Numbered from the stretch's first letter, positions 48,238-56,732 are shown. The stretch is 64,000 nucleotides of DNA from Azospirillum thiophilum (GCF_001305595.1 NZ_CP012401.1:1-64000), one strand, 5' to 3'. Translations and numbers: made by a program. The notes: generated from the sequence alone by a model not told the origin.

Positions 48238-51200
48238 TCAGTTGTGCAGGCGCCTTTCGACCAAGGCGCGATCATCGTGCCAAGCCGCGTCGCGGTCGTA
48301 GAAGCGCGCCAACTCGTTCAGTAGCCGGGCGGTGAAAGGATACTCAGCCGCGACGGCTGCCGAGGCGTCCCGATAGCCCTTCGCAATGTCGCGCTCTTGA
48401 TCGCCGCCTCGACCACGCCACACCACGCCGCGGGCGTTCTTCTTACCGATCATCATGCCACTGGCCAGCCTGTCGGTGCCCAGGTCCTCAAGCACCTCTC
48501 GCACGGTCTCATGCGGCCAGAAGCCATCCGATCCGACCGGGCTATGGGAGAGAAGTTGTCCGATTTGGCTGTCGGCGATCTCGTCACGGCCGAAGTCGCG
48601 AGCCAGGGCGCGGGCGTTGACGATCCAGTCGCGCATCTTCTGGCCGTCGAGTTCGCCCTTGTCATTCATCCCGGGCAGGCGTCGCGCCTGGGAAAGCATG
48701 GCATAGGCGGACTGCGCTCGTTTCTGCGCCAGCTCCGGGTTGTCGGTCTTCAGCTCTGGCGGGTCTTCTTCCTCGTCCTTGCGGGGGAATGTCAGGGCGA
48801 GGGCCTGCACGAACAACGAGGGCGACTCGGAAAGCTGACGTTCAAGGTTGCGGATGCCGTGCTTCGTGTCACTGAGACCATCGATGTACAGAAACTCCAG
48901 GCCGGCCAGGGCGTCAGGGTCGGTGTCCGATCGCTCGGACAGGACATCGAAGGCTTCCGACAGATCATGCTGCGATAGAGGGTAGTGCCCGGTCGGCTCG
49001 GCATCGATCGTGGCGACCTCGGTCAGGAGCCGCATCAGGCGGTCAGTTGTCAGGGTGCCAAAGGCCATGTGGACCGTGGCGAATGCGGCCCGCGGCCGGC
49101 GGGCATCCAGCAAGTGGCTGGCCGCTTGGTTGACCTCGTCGCCGTCCTCACGAAACAGCGGACGCGGGTTGACCTCGGCCCAGTAGCGAGCCCGCTCCTC
49201 AGTCGGGAACACTTCTAGTCGCGACCAGGTTTCAGCCCCGAACGGCGAACGCAGCACAAGGCGGTGGAGGCCAGCCGCAGTGTAGCGATTGCCGCCGGTA
49301 GGGGGGCAGGCGGCATCGAAAACCCTCGCGCGATCATCCGGGGTCAGGCTCCAGAGCAGGCCCGACAGACACTGGTCCATCGCATGGTCGGCTGGCCCTT
49401 CCGCGAGCTCGGCAACGACATCGTCTACCTCAACCGGTGTCAGGATTTTCGTCAGGATGCTGCCGATGATGGACGCAGCGTCGCCGAGGCGACAAAGCTG
49501 ACGAACGCCCTCAAGACCCAGCCCTTGCCACACCTCGGTCAGGGCTTCGCGCCGACGCTGCTCAATCCGCGCCTCCCGCTGGCGGAAGTCGAGATCGCCG
49601 TCGTGGAGCTCTTCAACGGACTCCCGCACCCAGTGCTGCGCGAAAAGCCACTGATGGCGCCAAATCAGATCGCTGGGCAGCAGTGCGTCAAACACCTCGC
49701 GCGCCTGTACTGACACAGGCGGCTCCCCGTCACGCGGCCGCTTCGGCGCGCGCACCATTGTGGAGTGGCGGATTTGCTCGCGCAGCTTGGACTTGGCCGC
49801 CTCCGGAGGCGACGTGGCCAGCCAAGCGCGGATGGCCGACCAGACCGCATCCTGGTCATCGGAAATCCCGTCCAGCCGTTCGACGAGATCGCCCAAGGTG
49901 TGCTCGTCGTGGTTTGGCCAAGCCAACGCGATGTCGAGCGCTCGCCTAGCTGTCTGGTAGGCTTCGTACCGTGAGACCGGCTCCCCGGCGCCGGCGGCGT
50001 CGGCGCGCCACTGCGGCCGAGAGCTGTGATGACCTATGGCGGCGCGGCGGTCAAACTGGTTGAGGCAGATGCGCCAGCCGATCGCGGGATGACGATGGCA
50101 GAGCCGTTCGAGTGCCGCGATCCTCGCCTCCACTGGCGCGGCGGTCTGCGGCATCCAGCACCGGAAGATGGAGGCGAGCGAATTCTCCGGCTTGTTTACC
50201 CAGTTGTCGCTGATCTTGATCTCCGCCAGCTTCGCCAGCAGCTCGACCACTTGGTCCAGCCGGTCAGGTTTCCAGGCTAGGGCCTCCAATGCCCACAACA
50301 GACCCGTGCGGCCGGGCCAAGAAAACGGACCCGGCCCTGTCGGTTGCAGCAGTGCGTGAATCTTCGGCTCGGAACTGCGCAGATCGCCGTCGACCAAGCC
50401 GAGGAATACCTCGGGAGCGGCTTCCGCATAGCGCGGGAGGTCATGCTGTTGGGACTGCCAAGTCGCGCCGTCGAGGGGCGTCAACAAGTCCCGGATCAGC
50501 ACGTTGACTTGGCCGACCACGTCGACCCCCAGGCGCGTCCTGAAGAGGTTGTCGCCGTGCACCGACAGCAGGACGAGGGTTTCGCAGAGGCTCCGGCGCA
50601 AGGCCCCCGAGTGGCGCCGCGTCTTATCGTAGATCGCCGCGCACCACTTTTTGTCCTCAGGTAGGTCCAGGGCGGGATCGGCCTCCGACAGGACGACTCG
50701 GGCGACGTCGAAGAAGCGGCGGAGATGCGCGGGCGTTATGTGGCGCTGCAGGGCATAAAAGGCATCAGTCTTGGAGACCACGCCCCGCATCCGGCCGATG
50801 GACCACAATGGGCTGTCCGCCTCGCCGACCCACTCAGCCACTGTGGCTTCTGCGTCGTCATAGGGCTGGGCAACCATGGCCTCGACCACCGCCTGGTCGG
50901 CTGGAGAGCCCGAGTCCCAAGCGCCCACCAGCATCAACGGCACCAGCCGCCGCGCCGCGTTGGCATCATCCGCCCAGGGCGGCGACCGCAACGCAGGCAA
51001 CTGCGCCAAGCGGCGGCGGAGAACCGTCAGGGACCGACCGGACTCCCGGTCCAGCCGTTCGACGTCGATGTGCCCGAACCCCATTTCACCAAGGCCCCCA
51101 CGGAACGTCTCGTCCTCAACCAAGTCCATGGTGAAGTCGGCGCTGTCTTCGACGCCGTTGCGGTGGGTTACCACGATAGTGTGGTGGCGGCGGAAAACAT

Positions 51201-52323
51201 CCTCGGCCTGCGACTCGACCGCCGTGGAATCGATGATCGCGGTGAACCCAGAGGTCGCCGCCATCAGCTTGGCCAGAGCCGCAGGGCTCTTGACGACGAC
51301 GGCGCGCTCGCGCGCGCGCCCGTCTTCAAGCGCACCGGACTCGAATGCACAGGCCAGAAGGGCCAGACCCTCCGCCGTGGAATCAGCCACCACCGTGAAC
51401 GGCCGCTCGGGGGGTCCGCTAAGCCAGCTACTTAGGAGATAAGCGGCCGTCGAGGCTACGGCCTTGAATAGGCTCTTGCTGAGCGGCGGCTCGGCGGCGT
51501 TGGCCCACCGGCTCCAGGCAGCTTCAAGATCGAGAAGATCGGTGTCCTGAAGCGGCAGGCGGTCGCCGAAAAACGCTTGGCCGGGGATCGAGGTTTCGAC
51601 CCACTGCTCCAGATCGCTGGCGTCGTAGGCCCGGACTCCCCTCCACTTCATTTCAGCGGCCTTGGCCGCGACCCAGGCCGTCTTGCCGGCCCAGCGGCGT
51701 GGCGTTACGAAGACGAAGGTCAGGCCTGCCCGATCGGCGGCGCCGAGCTCCTTGGTCCTGGCTGCGTAGTCGTGCTCGGCCTTCTGGGCAGGGTCTTGAT
51801 TGACCCCAAACTCCCATCCGGAATCGCCAAGGGGAATCCAAGGCGTCGCGGCGGCGGCCTGGACGAACCCGTCCCAGCCGTGTCGCTGTGCATTCTCAAA
51901 CGCTGGAAAGTCGAGTTGGGTGAGGCCTTCGCCGGTCGAGTAGACCAAGCGGCGCAGGAGCGCTGCGAGTTCGTGGCGCGCATCAATCCGGTCGGCCCAG
52001 GCCTCGATCTGCATGGCCTTGATCGACAGGACGCTCGGCGCATAGGCGCGCACCGCAATCTCAGGCTCACGGGTCTGGGCCTGCGCTCGATCGTAGGCGG
52101 CTTGGCGGCGCAGCAACTCTTCGCTGTCGCAGCCGAAGGTCTTCTGCAGCCTGAACGCCATTTGCGCCGACAACGCGGCCTTGCCGTTCAAGAGATTGGA
52201 CAGGGCCGGCCGACCCACGCCTAATTGCTTCGCTGCGGCCGTGACCGTTAGGCCGGCCGGCAGGACCTGTTGGCGGATGTAGGTGCCGGGATGAGGTGCT
52301 TCAGACTCGTTCATAACCATCAT
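48238..52323 (-). CDS. Giant HigA-type HTH fusion protein with nuclease-like and STAND-like regions; putative defence gene
   Basis: A 1,361-aa protein that I cannot assign to a named system. Residues 1-95 are a complete HigA-type antitoxin/repressor (APHPGTYIRQQVLPAGLTVT, helix-turn-helix QLGVGRPALSNLLNGKAALS). At about 140-260 is a conserved-looking block: GWDG (Asp151), GWEFG (Glu171), Lys181 in QKAEHDY, TFVFVTPRRW and DASDLEQWVE. The acidic/Lys spacing resembles PD-(D/E)xK nucleases (inference). Residues about 290-590 (FTVVADSTAEGLALLACAF, ESGRSLTVLRRRLAQLPAL, VPLMLVGAWD) recall STAND-type proteins, but no Walker A is seen. The rest is helical, repeat-like. Three ATGs (52323, 52320, 52314) abut a 28-bp palindrome, so it is probably autorepressed. 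No HigB toxin gene is present. GC looks lower than in neighbours. Confidence 0.8.
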   Translation of the reverse strand: MMVMNESEAPHPGTYIRQQVLPAGLTVTAAAKQLGVGRPALSNLLNGKAALSAQMAFRLQKTFGCDSEELLRRQAAYDRAQAQTREPEIAVRAYAPSVLSIKAMQIEAWADRIDARHELAALLRRLVYSTGEGLTQLDFPAFENAQRHGWDGFVQAAAATPWIPLGDSGWEFGVNQDPAQKAEHDYAARTKELGAADRAGLTFVFVTPRRWAGKTAWVAAKAAEMKWRGVRAYDASDLEQWVETSIPGQAFFGDRLPLQDTDLLDLEAAWSRWANAAEPPLSKSLFKAVASTAAYLLSSWLSGPPERPFTVVADSTAEGLALLACAFESGALEDGRARERAVVVKSPAALAKLMAATSGFTAIIDSTAVESQAEDVFRRHHTIVVTHRNGVEDSADFTMDLVEDETFRGGLGEMGFGHIDVERLDRESGRSLTVLRRRLAQLPALRSPPWADDANAARRLVPLMLVGAWDSGSPADQAVVEAMVAQPYDDAEATVAEWVGEADSPLWSIGRMRGVVSKTDAFYALQRHITPAHLRRFFDVARVVLSEADPALDLPEDKKWCAAIYDKTRRHSGALRRSLCETLVLLSVHGDNLFRTRLGVDVVGQVNVLIRDLLTPLDGATWQSQQHDLPRYAEAAPEVFLGLVDGDLRSSEPKIHALLQPTGPGPFSWPGRTGLLWALEALAWKPDRLDQVVELLAKLAEIKISDNWVNKPENSLASIFRCWMPQTAAPVEARIAALERLCHRHPAIGWRICLNQFDRRAAIGHHSSRPQWRADAAGAGEPVSRYEAYQTARRALDIALAWPNHDEHTLGDLVERLDGISDDQDAVWSAIRAWLATSPPEAAKSKLREQIRHSTMVRAPKRPRDGEPPVSVQAREVFDALLPSDLIWRHQWLFAQHWVRESVEELHDGDLDFRQREARIEQRRREALTEVWQGLGLEGVRQLCRLGDAASIIGSILTKILTPVEVDDVVAELAEGPADHAMDQCLSGLLWSLTPDDRARVFDAACPPTGGNRYTAAGLHRLVLRSPFGAETWSRLEVFPTEERARYWAEVNPRPLFREDGDEVNQAASHLLDARRPRAAFATVHMAFGTLTTDRLMRLLTEVATIDAEPTGHYPLSQHDLSEAFDVLSERSDTDPDALAGLEFLYIDGLSDTKHGIRNLERQLSESPSLFVQALALTFPRKDEEEDPPELKTDNPELAQKRAQSAYAMLSQARRLPGMNDKGELDGQKMRDWIVNARALARDFGRDEIADSQIGQLLSHSPVGSDGFWPHETVREVLEDLGTDRLASGMMIGKKNARGVVWRGRGGDQERDIAKGYRDASAAVAAEYPFTARLLNELARFYDRDAAWHDDRALVERRLHN

Positions 52324-52350
52324 TGTATCGTGTAGCGCTACGCGATACAA
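52323..52350. promoter_or_regulatory. 28-bp near-perfect palindrome abutting the giant gene's start: probable autorepression operator
   Basis: TTGTATCG-T/C-GTAGC followed by its complement GCTAC-G/A-CGATACAA; 13 of 14 base pairs match. The TAGCGCTA core is like operators of HigA-type repressors. Its inner end touches the first possible ATG (52323), so bound protein would cover the ribosome site or the transcription start. Confidence 0.85.
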
Positions 52351-52495
52351 GTGCGCCGATCACCGGGGATGGATCTGGCAGAGATTTGGCTGCTCATGTC
52401 CGCTCCTGGCGCAAAGCCGACAATCCAACTCTATGCGCTGAAATTGGAGCGGCTCCCTCGCATCATGTCGGGAGAGTTGCCCCCAAAGCCTCAGT

Positions 52496-52726
52496 CTACG
52501 CCCCCGCCCGCTTGCGGCTCGTCCTGGCTCCGCCGCGCCCGAAGGGCTGCGTTTCAAGCGGGGCCTCGCCGCGCTTCGTCAGGTAGTCGTTCAGGGCGGC
52601 GATGATGACGCCTTGCAGCGACGGGGCGGGAGCGTCGGCCGCCCGCAGCTCCGTCACCAGGGCGTGCAGGCGCAGCCAGTCGGACTTTTTCAGGCGGAGA
52701 GATAATGCGATGGCGTCACCCGTCAT
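52496..52726 (-). CDS. Small ribbon-helix-helix-type DNA-binding protein
   Basis: A 76-aa protein. ALSLRLKKSDWLRLHALVTELR...APSLQGVIIAALNDYLTKRGE fits the strand-helix-helix plan of CopG/Arc-type repressors, which bind DNA as dimers. The tail is basic (PFGRGGARTSRKRAGA). Such proteins often come from plasmids or toxin-antitoxin pairs; no partner toxin is adjacent. An AT-rich region with a 16-bp palindrome lies upstream. It sits between the giant HigA-fusion gene and the core genome, so it probably belongs to the acquired segment. Confidence 0.6.
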   Translation of the reverse strand: MTGDAIALSLRLKKSDWLRLHALVTELRAADAPAPSLQGVIIAALNDYLTKRGEAPLETQPFGRGGARTSRKRAGA

Positions 52727-52801
52727 GCCAATGCAGGTACAACATGAGAAAATAAATGAAAAGTTCTATCCAATCGCACCAGTACTCAAAGACATCATAG
52801 C

Positions 52802-52817
52802 GCAATGACGTCATTGC
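52802..52817. promoter_or_regulatory. 16-bp perfect palindrome upstream of the ribbon-helix-helix gene
   Basis: GCAATGACGTCATTGC, fully self-complementary, in an AT-rich stretch about 75 bp upstream of the small repressor's start codon. It may be an operator for that repressor; no direct evidence. Confidence 0.5.
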
Positions 52818-52893
52818 TTGATTGGATTTACAGAGGAAATACATCCTGTTCTTGATACCCTCCGCCCCCGCACCAATCATGGAGCGCAGGCGG

Positions 52894-53164
52894 ATGACCA
52901 GCCCCGATCATGACGATATATGCCCCCTGTGCCGCAATCGCGCGCCGGTTCCGGATGCCGACGCACCGGACGGGTCGGATGCGATGTGCCGTGCTGCGGG
53001 AGCGGATCGAGGAGATCGTCCGCAGCCTGCGCAGCAGCCCGGACCTTCCCACCACCACCCGGCGGGCGGTCTGGCTGCGCCTGTTGGAACTGGCGGAGGC
53101 GCTGGACTGCCCCTATCGCAGCCGGGAGGCGCGCCGCCGGGCGGCCTCCCTTCACCGCAAGTGA
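52894..53164 (+). pseudogene. Small hypothetical gene, probably frameshifted
   Basis: Reading from ATG 52894 gives a plausible start, MTSPDHDDICPLCRNRAPVP, with a CPLC zinc-knuckle-like pair. After about base 52980 this frame turns into Pro/Gly/Ala-rich sequence without character. The next frame, open at 52910-53164, then reads VLRERIEEIVRSLRSSPDLPTTTRRAVWLRLLELAEALDCPYRSREARRRAASLHRK, which looks like a real helical protein. A single frameshift near 52980-52995 would join the two into an 89-residue protein. AGGCGG lies just upstream of the ATG. No function is known. A sequencing error or simply the 84-aa second-frame gene are alternatives. Confidence 0.4.
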
Positions 53165-53247
53165 ACGCCCCCTTCAGAACAAGTCATTGGTCGCGAAGAA
53201 CGCCGGGGCGTAGCATCGGCCCCATCGTGGAAGCGACGGAGGCGGAC

Positions 53248-54363
53248 ATGCCCTCTCACAGCGAATCAGTGTCGCGGCTCGGGCTGCGGTCGCCGGTGAT
53301 CCAGGCGCCGATGGCGGGCGGCGGCGATACGGCGGCTCTGGTCGCGGCGGTCAACGAGGCCGGCGGGCTCGGCTTCGTCGGCGCCGCCTATCTGACCGAC
53401 GCGCAGATCCGGGAACGGGCGCGCGACATCCGCAGCCGCACCGCCCTGCCCTTCGGCATCAACCTGTTCGCCCCGACCCCGGAACCGCCGCCGGTTCCCC
53501 CCGCCGTGCTAGCGGAGGCGCTGGCCCGCGTCGCCCCCTTCCATGCGGAACTCGGGCTGCCGGAACCGGAGGCGCCCGCCTATGCCGGGGACGGATTCGG
53601 CCGGCAGTTCGCGGCGCTGCTCGACAGCGGGGCCGCCTTCTACAGCGTCACCTTCGGCCTGCCGCCGGCCGACAGCGTCGCCGCCGCCAAGGCGCGCGGC
53701 ATGCGGGTGCTCGGCACCGCGACCACGGTGGCGGAGGCGGTGGCTCTGGAGCGGGCCGGCGTCGACGCGGTGGTCGCCCAGGGCAGCGAGGCCGGCGGGC
53801 ATCGCGGCAGCTTCATCGGCGATCCGGCGGCCAACCTCGTCGGCACGATGGCGCTGGTGCCGCTGGTGGCCGACGCTGTCGGCGTGCCGGTGATCGCGTC
53901 GGGCGGCATCATGGACGGGCGCGGCATCGCCGCGGCGCTGGCCCTGGGCGCCGCCGCGGTGCAGATGGGCACCGTCTTCCTGACCACCGGCGAGGCCGGC
54001 ATTCCCGAAGCCCACAAGGCCGCAATCCTGGCAGCAGGCGAACAAATGGCAGGCGAAGCGGCGGCGGGCGAGGAACGGACCCGCGTGACCCGCGCCTTCT
54101 CCGGCCGGCCGGCGCGCGGCATCGTCAACCGCTTCATGGACATGGTGGAGGATCCGCAGGCGCCGGGCGCGGTGCTGCCCTTCCCCTTGCAGAACACGCT
54201 GACCCGGCCGCTGCGCACCGCCGCCGGCAAGGCCGGGCGGGCGGAGTTCCTGTCGCTGTGGGCCGGCCAGGGGCTTCAGATGGCCCGGCGGCTGCCGGCG
54301 GGCGAGCTGGTGGCGGAGTTGCTGCGCGGGACGGAGGCGGCGCGGCGCGGGCTGGCGGGCTGA
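53248..54363 (+). CDS. Nitronate monooxygenase (2-nitropropane dioxygenase family)
   Basis: An FMN-dependent TIM-barrel enzyme of 371 aa that oxidises alkyl nitronates, for example propionate-3-nitronate, to aldehydes and nitrite. Motifs: SPVIQAPMAGGGDTAALVAAVNEAGGLGFVGA (FMN site, about 15-46), SVTFGLPP, VDAVVAQGSEAGGHRGSF with the catalytic-site His, and VIASGGIMDGRGIAAALALGAAAVQMGTVFL (phosphate site). GGAGGCGGAC just before the ATG at 53248 fixes the start. It is monocistronic, convergent with the diguanylate cyclase gene. Confidence 0.92.
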   Translation: MPSHSESVSRLGLRSPVIQAPMAGGGDTAALVAAVNEAGGLGFVGAAYLTDAQIRERARDIRSRTALPFGINLFAPTPEPPPVPPAVLAEALARVAPFHAELGLPEPEAPAYAGDGFGRQFAALLDSGAAFYSVTFGLPPADSVAAAKARGMRVLGTATTVAEAVALERAGVDAVVAQGSEAGGHRGSFIGDPAANLVGTMALVPLVADAVGVPVIASGGIMDGRGIAAALALGAAAVQMGTVFLTTGEAGIPEAHKAAILAAGEQMAGEAAAGEERTRVTRAFSGRPARGIVNRFMDMVEDPQAPGAVLPFPLQNTLTRPLRTAAGKAGRAEFLSLWAGQGLQMARRLPAGELVAELLRGTEAARRGLAG

Positions 54364-54387
54364 GCGGAGAACCGGCGGAGGGCCGGG

Positions 54388-55413
54388 TCAGGCCTCCACC
54401 GCCACCCGGTTGCGGCCGCTGCGCTTGGCGGCATAGAGCGCCTCGTCGGCGCGGCGGACCAGGGCCGATGCCGGCTCGCCGGGGCGGAACTGAGCAACGC
54501 CGACCGACAGGGCCACCGTGCCGTAATTGGCGTTGCGCGCCTTGTTGACGATCTGCCGGGCACCGACGAAGGTGCGCACCTGCTCGGCCAGCTTCAGCGC
54601 ATTGTCCAGGCTGGTGCGCGGCAGGATGATGGCGAACTCCTCCCCGCCGTAACGGGCTGCGGTGTCGCGGCCCTTGATGCATTCGGTCAGCATGCGGGCC
54701 ACCAGCTTCAGCACATGGTCGCCGACCAGATGGCCATGGGTGTCGTTGAACGCCTTGAAATGGTCGATGTCGACCATCATCAGCGACAGCGGCAACGCCT
54801 CCCGCGCCGATTCGTCCATCGCCTCCTGCAACAGCAGGTCGAAGGCCTTGCGGTTGCCGATGCCGGTCAACCCGTCGGTCAGCGCCTCGCGCCGCGCGCT
54901 GTCCAGGCTGACGCGCATCTCCGCCAGCTGCTGGCTCGATTCCTGGAGCTGGAGCTGCAAGGCGGTCTGGCGGTCGACGATCTCCTTGGTCTCCGCCGCG
55001 ACAGCCGCGATCATCGCCCGCAGCTCCGGCAGGCTGAGCGGCTGGTCGAGCTCGTCGCGGAAGCCGGTCAGGGTGTTGCCGTAGCGCTCCGTCTCCGACC
55101 CGACATTGCCCAGCTGCTCCAGGATGCGGCCCAGCGCGTAGCGCGCCTTGTCGGAGGTCTCGCGGATCGCCTGCGCCTCGGCGTCGAGGGCGAAGAAGCG
55201 CTTGTACAGCTCCTCGCACAGGGTCTGAGAGGTGGCCAGCCCATCGCGGCAGGCCAGATCGATGGCCCGCGTCAGATCAGGGTTGCGGCCGCTGAAATAA
55301 ACGAACCAAAGCGTGAAGTTTTCCGGAGTGGGCGGCAACCGTTCGGACAGCATCCGCTCCATGGCCTTCGCGGCGAGGCCGCTGGAACGTTCGAAGTCCT
55401 CGATGATCGTCAC
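54388..55413 (-). CDS. Diguanylate cyclase (GGDEF)
   Basis: Makes cyclic-di-GMP from two GTP. The 341-aa protein has an N-terminal helical part (1-170, with ENFTLWFVYFSGRNPDLTRAI and a coiled coil QLQLQESSQQLAEMRVSLDSARREALTD) and the GGDEF domain (about 180-335: DGLTGIGNRKAFD, LMMVDIDHFKAFNDTHGHLVGD, ARYGGEEFAIILPR). The active-site loop GGEEF is at about 256-260. The inhibitory site five residues before it reads KGRD, not RxxD, so product inhibition may be weak. No membrane segment is visible. The N-terminal part resembles cytosolic helical sensors seen in Azospirillum cyclases. Confidence 0.92.
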   Translation of the reverse strand: MTIIEDFERSSGLAAKAMERMLSERLPPTPENFTLWFVYFSGRNPDLTRAIDLACRDGLATSQTLCEELYKRFFALDAEAQAIRETSDKARYALGRILEQLGNVGSETERYGNTLTGFRDELDQPLSLPELRAMIAAVAAETKEIVDRQTALQLQLQESSQQLAEMRVSLDSARREALTDGLTGIGNRKAFDLLLQEAMDESAREALPLSLMMVDIDHFKAFNDTHGHLVGDHVLKLVARMLTECIKGRDTAARYGGEEFAIILPRTSLDNALKLAEQVRTFVGARQIVNKARNANYGTVALSVGVAQFRPGEPASALVRRADEALYAAKRSGRNRVAVEA

Positions 55414-55513
55414 GTCCGCCGTCCGTCAAAATTCATTCGGTTTCGAACGGTACGCGGCCGAAGCCCCTACGGCAAGAAGGTTTTGTGGCATGTTCCGGGT
55501 GGTTATGCCTGCG

Positions 55514-56050
55514 CTAGTTGCACTGACCGACCGAGCTTTCCGCACAGATATGTGTGCCGTCGGTCCAGCGGGCGCCCGACAGGTCGGCCTGACGCAGATC
55601 GGTGCCCGATATCCTGGCTCCGGTGAAATCGGCGCGCGCCAGCGAGGCCCCGACCATCTTGGCATTGCGCAGGTCGGCATCGCGGAAACTGGCGCCGGTC
55701 AGGTCGGCACGGGTGAAGTCGGCCTCGATCAGCCGCGCCCCGTCGAAGACCGCGCCGGGGGCGGTCGCACTGATGAATTTCGCCCGATAACCGTCGGCCT
55801 CGGTCAGCTTCGCCTGACCCAGCGAGGCACGCTGAAAGGTCGCATCGCGCAGCATCGCCCCGCTGAGATCGACGCCGGTCAGGGTCTGCCCTTGCAGCGA
55901 ACAGCGCCGCCAGTTCACCTTCGGCTCGGCCGCGTCGGTGCATTCGGCCAGCGCCGGCCCGGCTGCGACCCCTGCGGCGAGGGTGACCAGGACGGCAAGG
56001 GCGGACAGGAGGGGATTGAAGCGGGGCGGCCAGGCGGATGCATGTCTCAT
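55514..56050 (-). CDS. Exported pentapeptide-repeat protein
   Basis: A 178-aa protein with a signal peptide (PLLSALAVLVTLAAGVAAGP, cut after ALA), then ECTDAAEPKVNWRRCSLQGQTL. A pentapeptide-repeat beta-helix (GVDLSGAMLRDATFQRASLGQAKL..ADFTRADLTGASFRDADLRNAKMVGASLARADF..TDLRQADLSGARW) follows. Four cysteines (C after the leader, RRC, HIC and the one near the C terminus in VGQCN) could form two disulfides in the periplasm. It resembles small exported pentapeptide proteins of unknown role in alphaproteobacteria. The start at 56050 is chosen to keep the signal peptide. Confidence 0.85.
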   Translation of the reverse strand: MRHASAWPPRFNPLLSALAVLVTLAAGVAAGPALAECTDAAEPKVNWRRCSLQGQTLTGVDLSGAMLRDATFQRASLGQAKLTEADGYRAKFISATAPGAVFDGARLIEADFTRADLTGASFRDADLRNAKMVGASLARADFTGARISGTDLRQADLSGARWTDGTHICAESSVGQCN

Positions 56051-56156
56051 GCTCCGATAAATGGGGACATCGGCGGCCGACTCAACCTCGACGCCCTCAT
56101 CGTCCGGCAGGTTCGAGCCGCGCCGCCGCCCGGATGGGCGCGCGGAGCGCACGACG

Positions 56157-56732
56157 TCAGGATGTGCCCTTCACCACGTCGAGAACCATGGCGATTTCGT
56201 CGATGACATTGTTCTGGCTTTCCATCGCGTCCATCACGTCCTGCTTCGTGACCTCTCCGGCCGCCAGCTTGCTTTTCCAGCGCACCGTCGGCGTGTAGCC
56301 AATCGACCGGATGCGGAAATCGACGGTCAGATGCATCGCCAGCCGGGTGTTCGGCCAGCCGCGCTCGATGAAATTCCGGTTCTCCTCCAGCGAGAACAGG
56401 CTCAGCACGGCGGGCGTGATCGGGCGGACGTGGGTCGGGTCGCCGAGATAGCCGTCGCTACGCGGATGCGGCACCTTGATGGTGATCCGCGCGCCATGGC
56501 GGCAGACGCGGTACAGCTCCTTCATGATGTTCAGGAACTGCTCGGTCGTCTGGCCCATATGCTCCAGCGAATGGATGAGCTGGACATCGGCGACGCTGTC
56601 CGTCTCGAACGGCCAGGGCACGACCTCCAGGTCGGCCACCATGTCCGGCCCGAAGGTGCCGTACTTGTCCACATTGACGTAGCCGGGCAGCCGCGTGTCA
56701 CCGCAGCCGAGGTTGAGCTTCAGTTCGGACAT
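56157..56732 (-). CDS. Class I SAM-dependent methyltransferase
   Basis: A 191-aa methyltransferase of the Methyltransf_11 type. Motif I reads KLNLGCGDTRLPGYVNVDKYG, binding SAM, followed by VADVQLIHSLEHMGQTTEQFLNIMKELYRVCRHGARITIKVPHP, which holds motif II and the usual HxLEH after strand 4. This form is common in surface-polysaccharide and unknown small-molecule pathways. No operon partner helps to name the substrate. Confidence 0.85.
   Translation of the reverse strand: MSELKLNLGCGDTRLPGYVNVDKYGTFGPDMVADLEVVPWPFETDSVADVQLIHSLEHMGQTTEQFLNIMKELYRVCRHGARITIKVPHPRSDGYLGDPTHVRPITPAVLSLFSLEENRNFIERGWPNTRLAMHLTVDFRIRSIGYTPTVRWKSKLAAGEVTKQDVMDAMESQNNVIDEIAMVLDVVKGTS

Noticed and set aside
52351..52500. 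A HigB-type toxin partner upstream of the giant HigA fusion
   Set aside because: No open frame with HigB/RelE-like residues exists on the minus strand before the palindrome.
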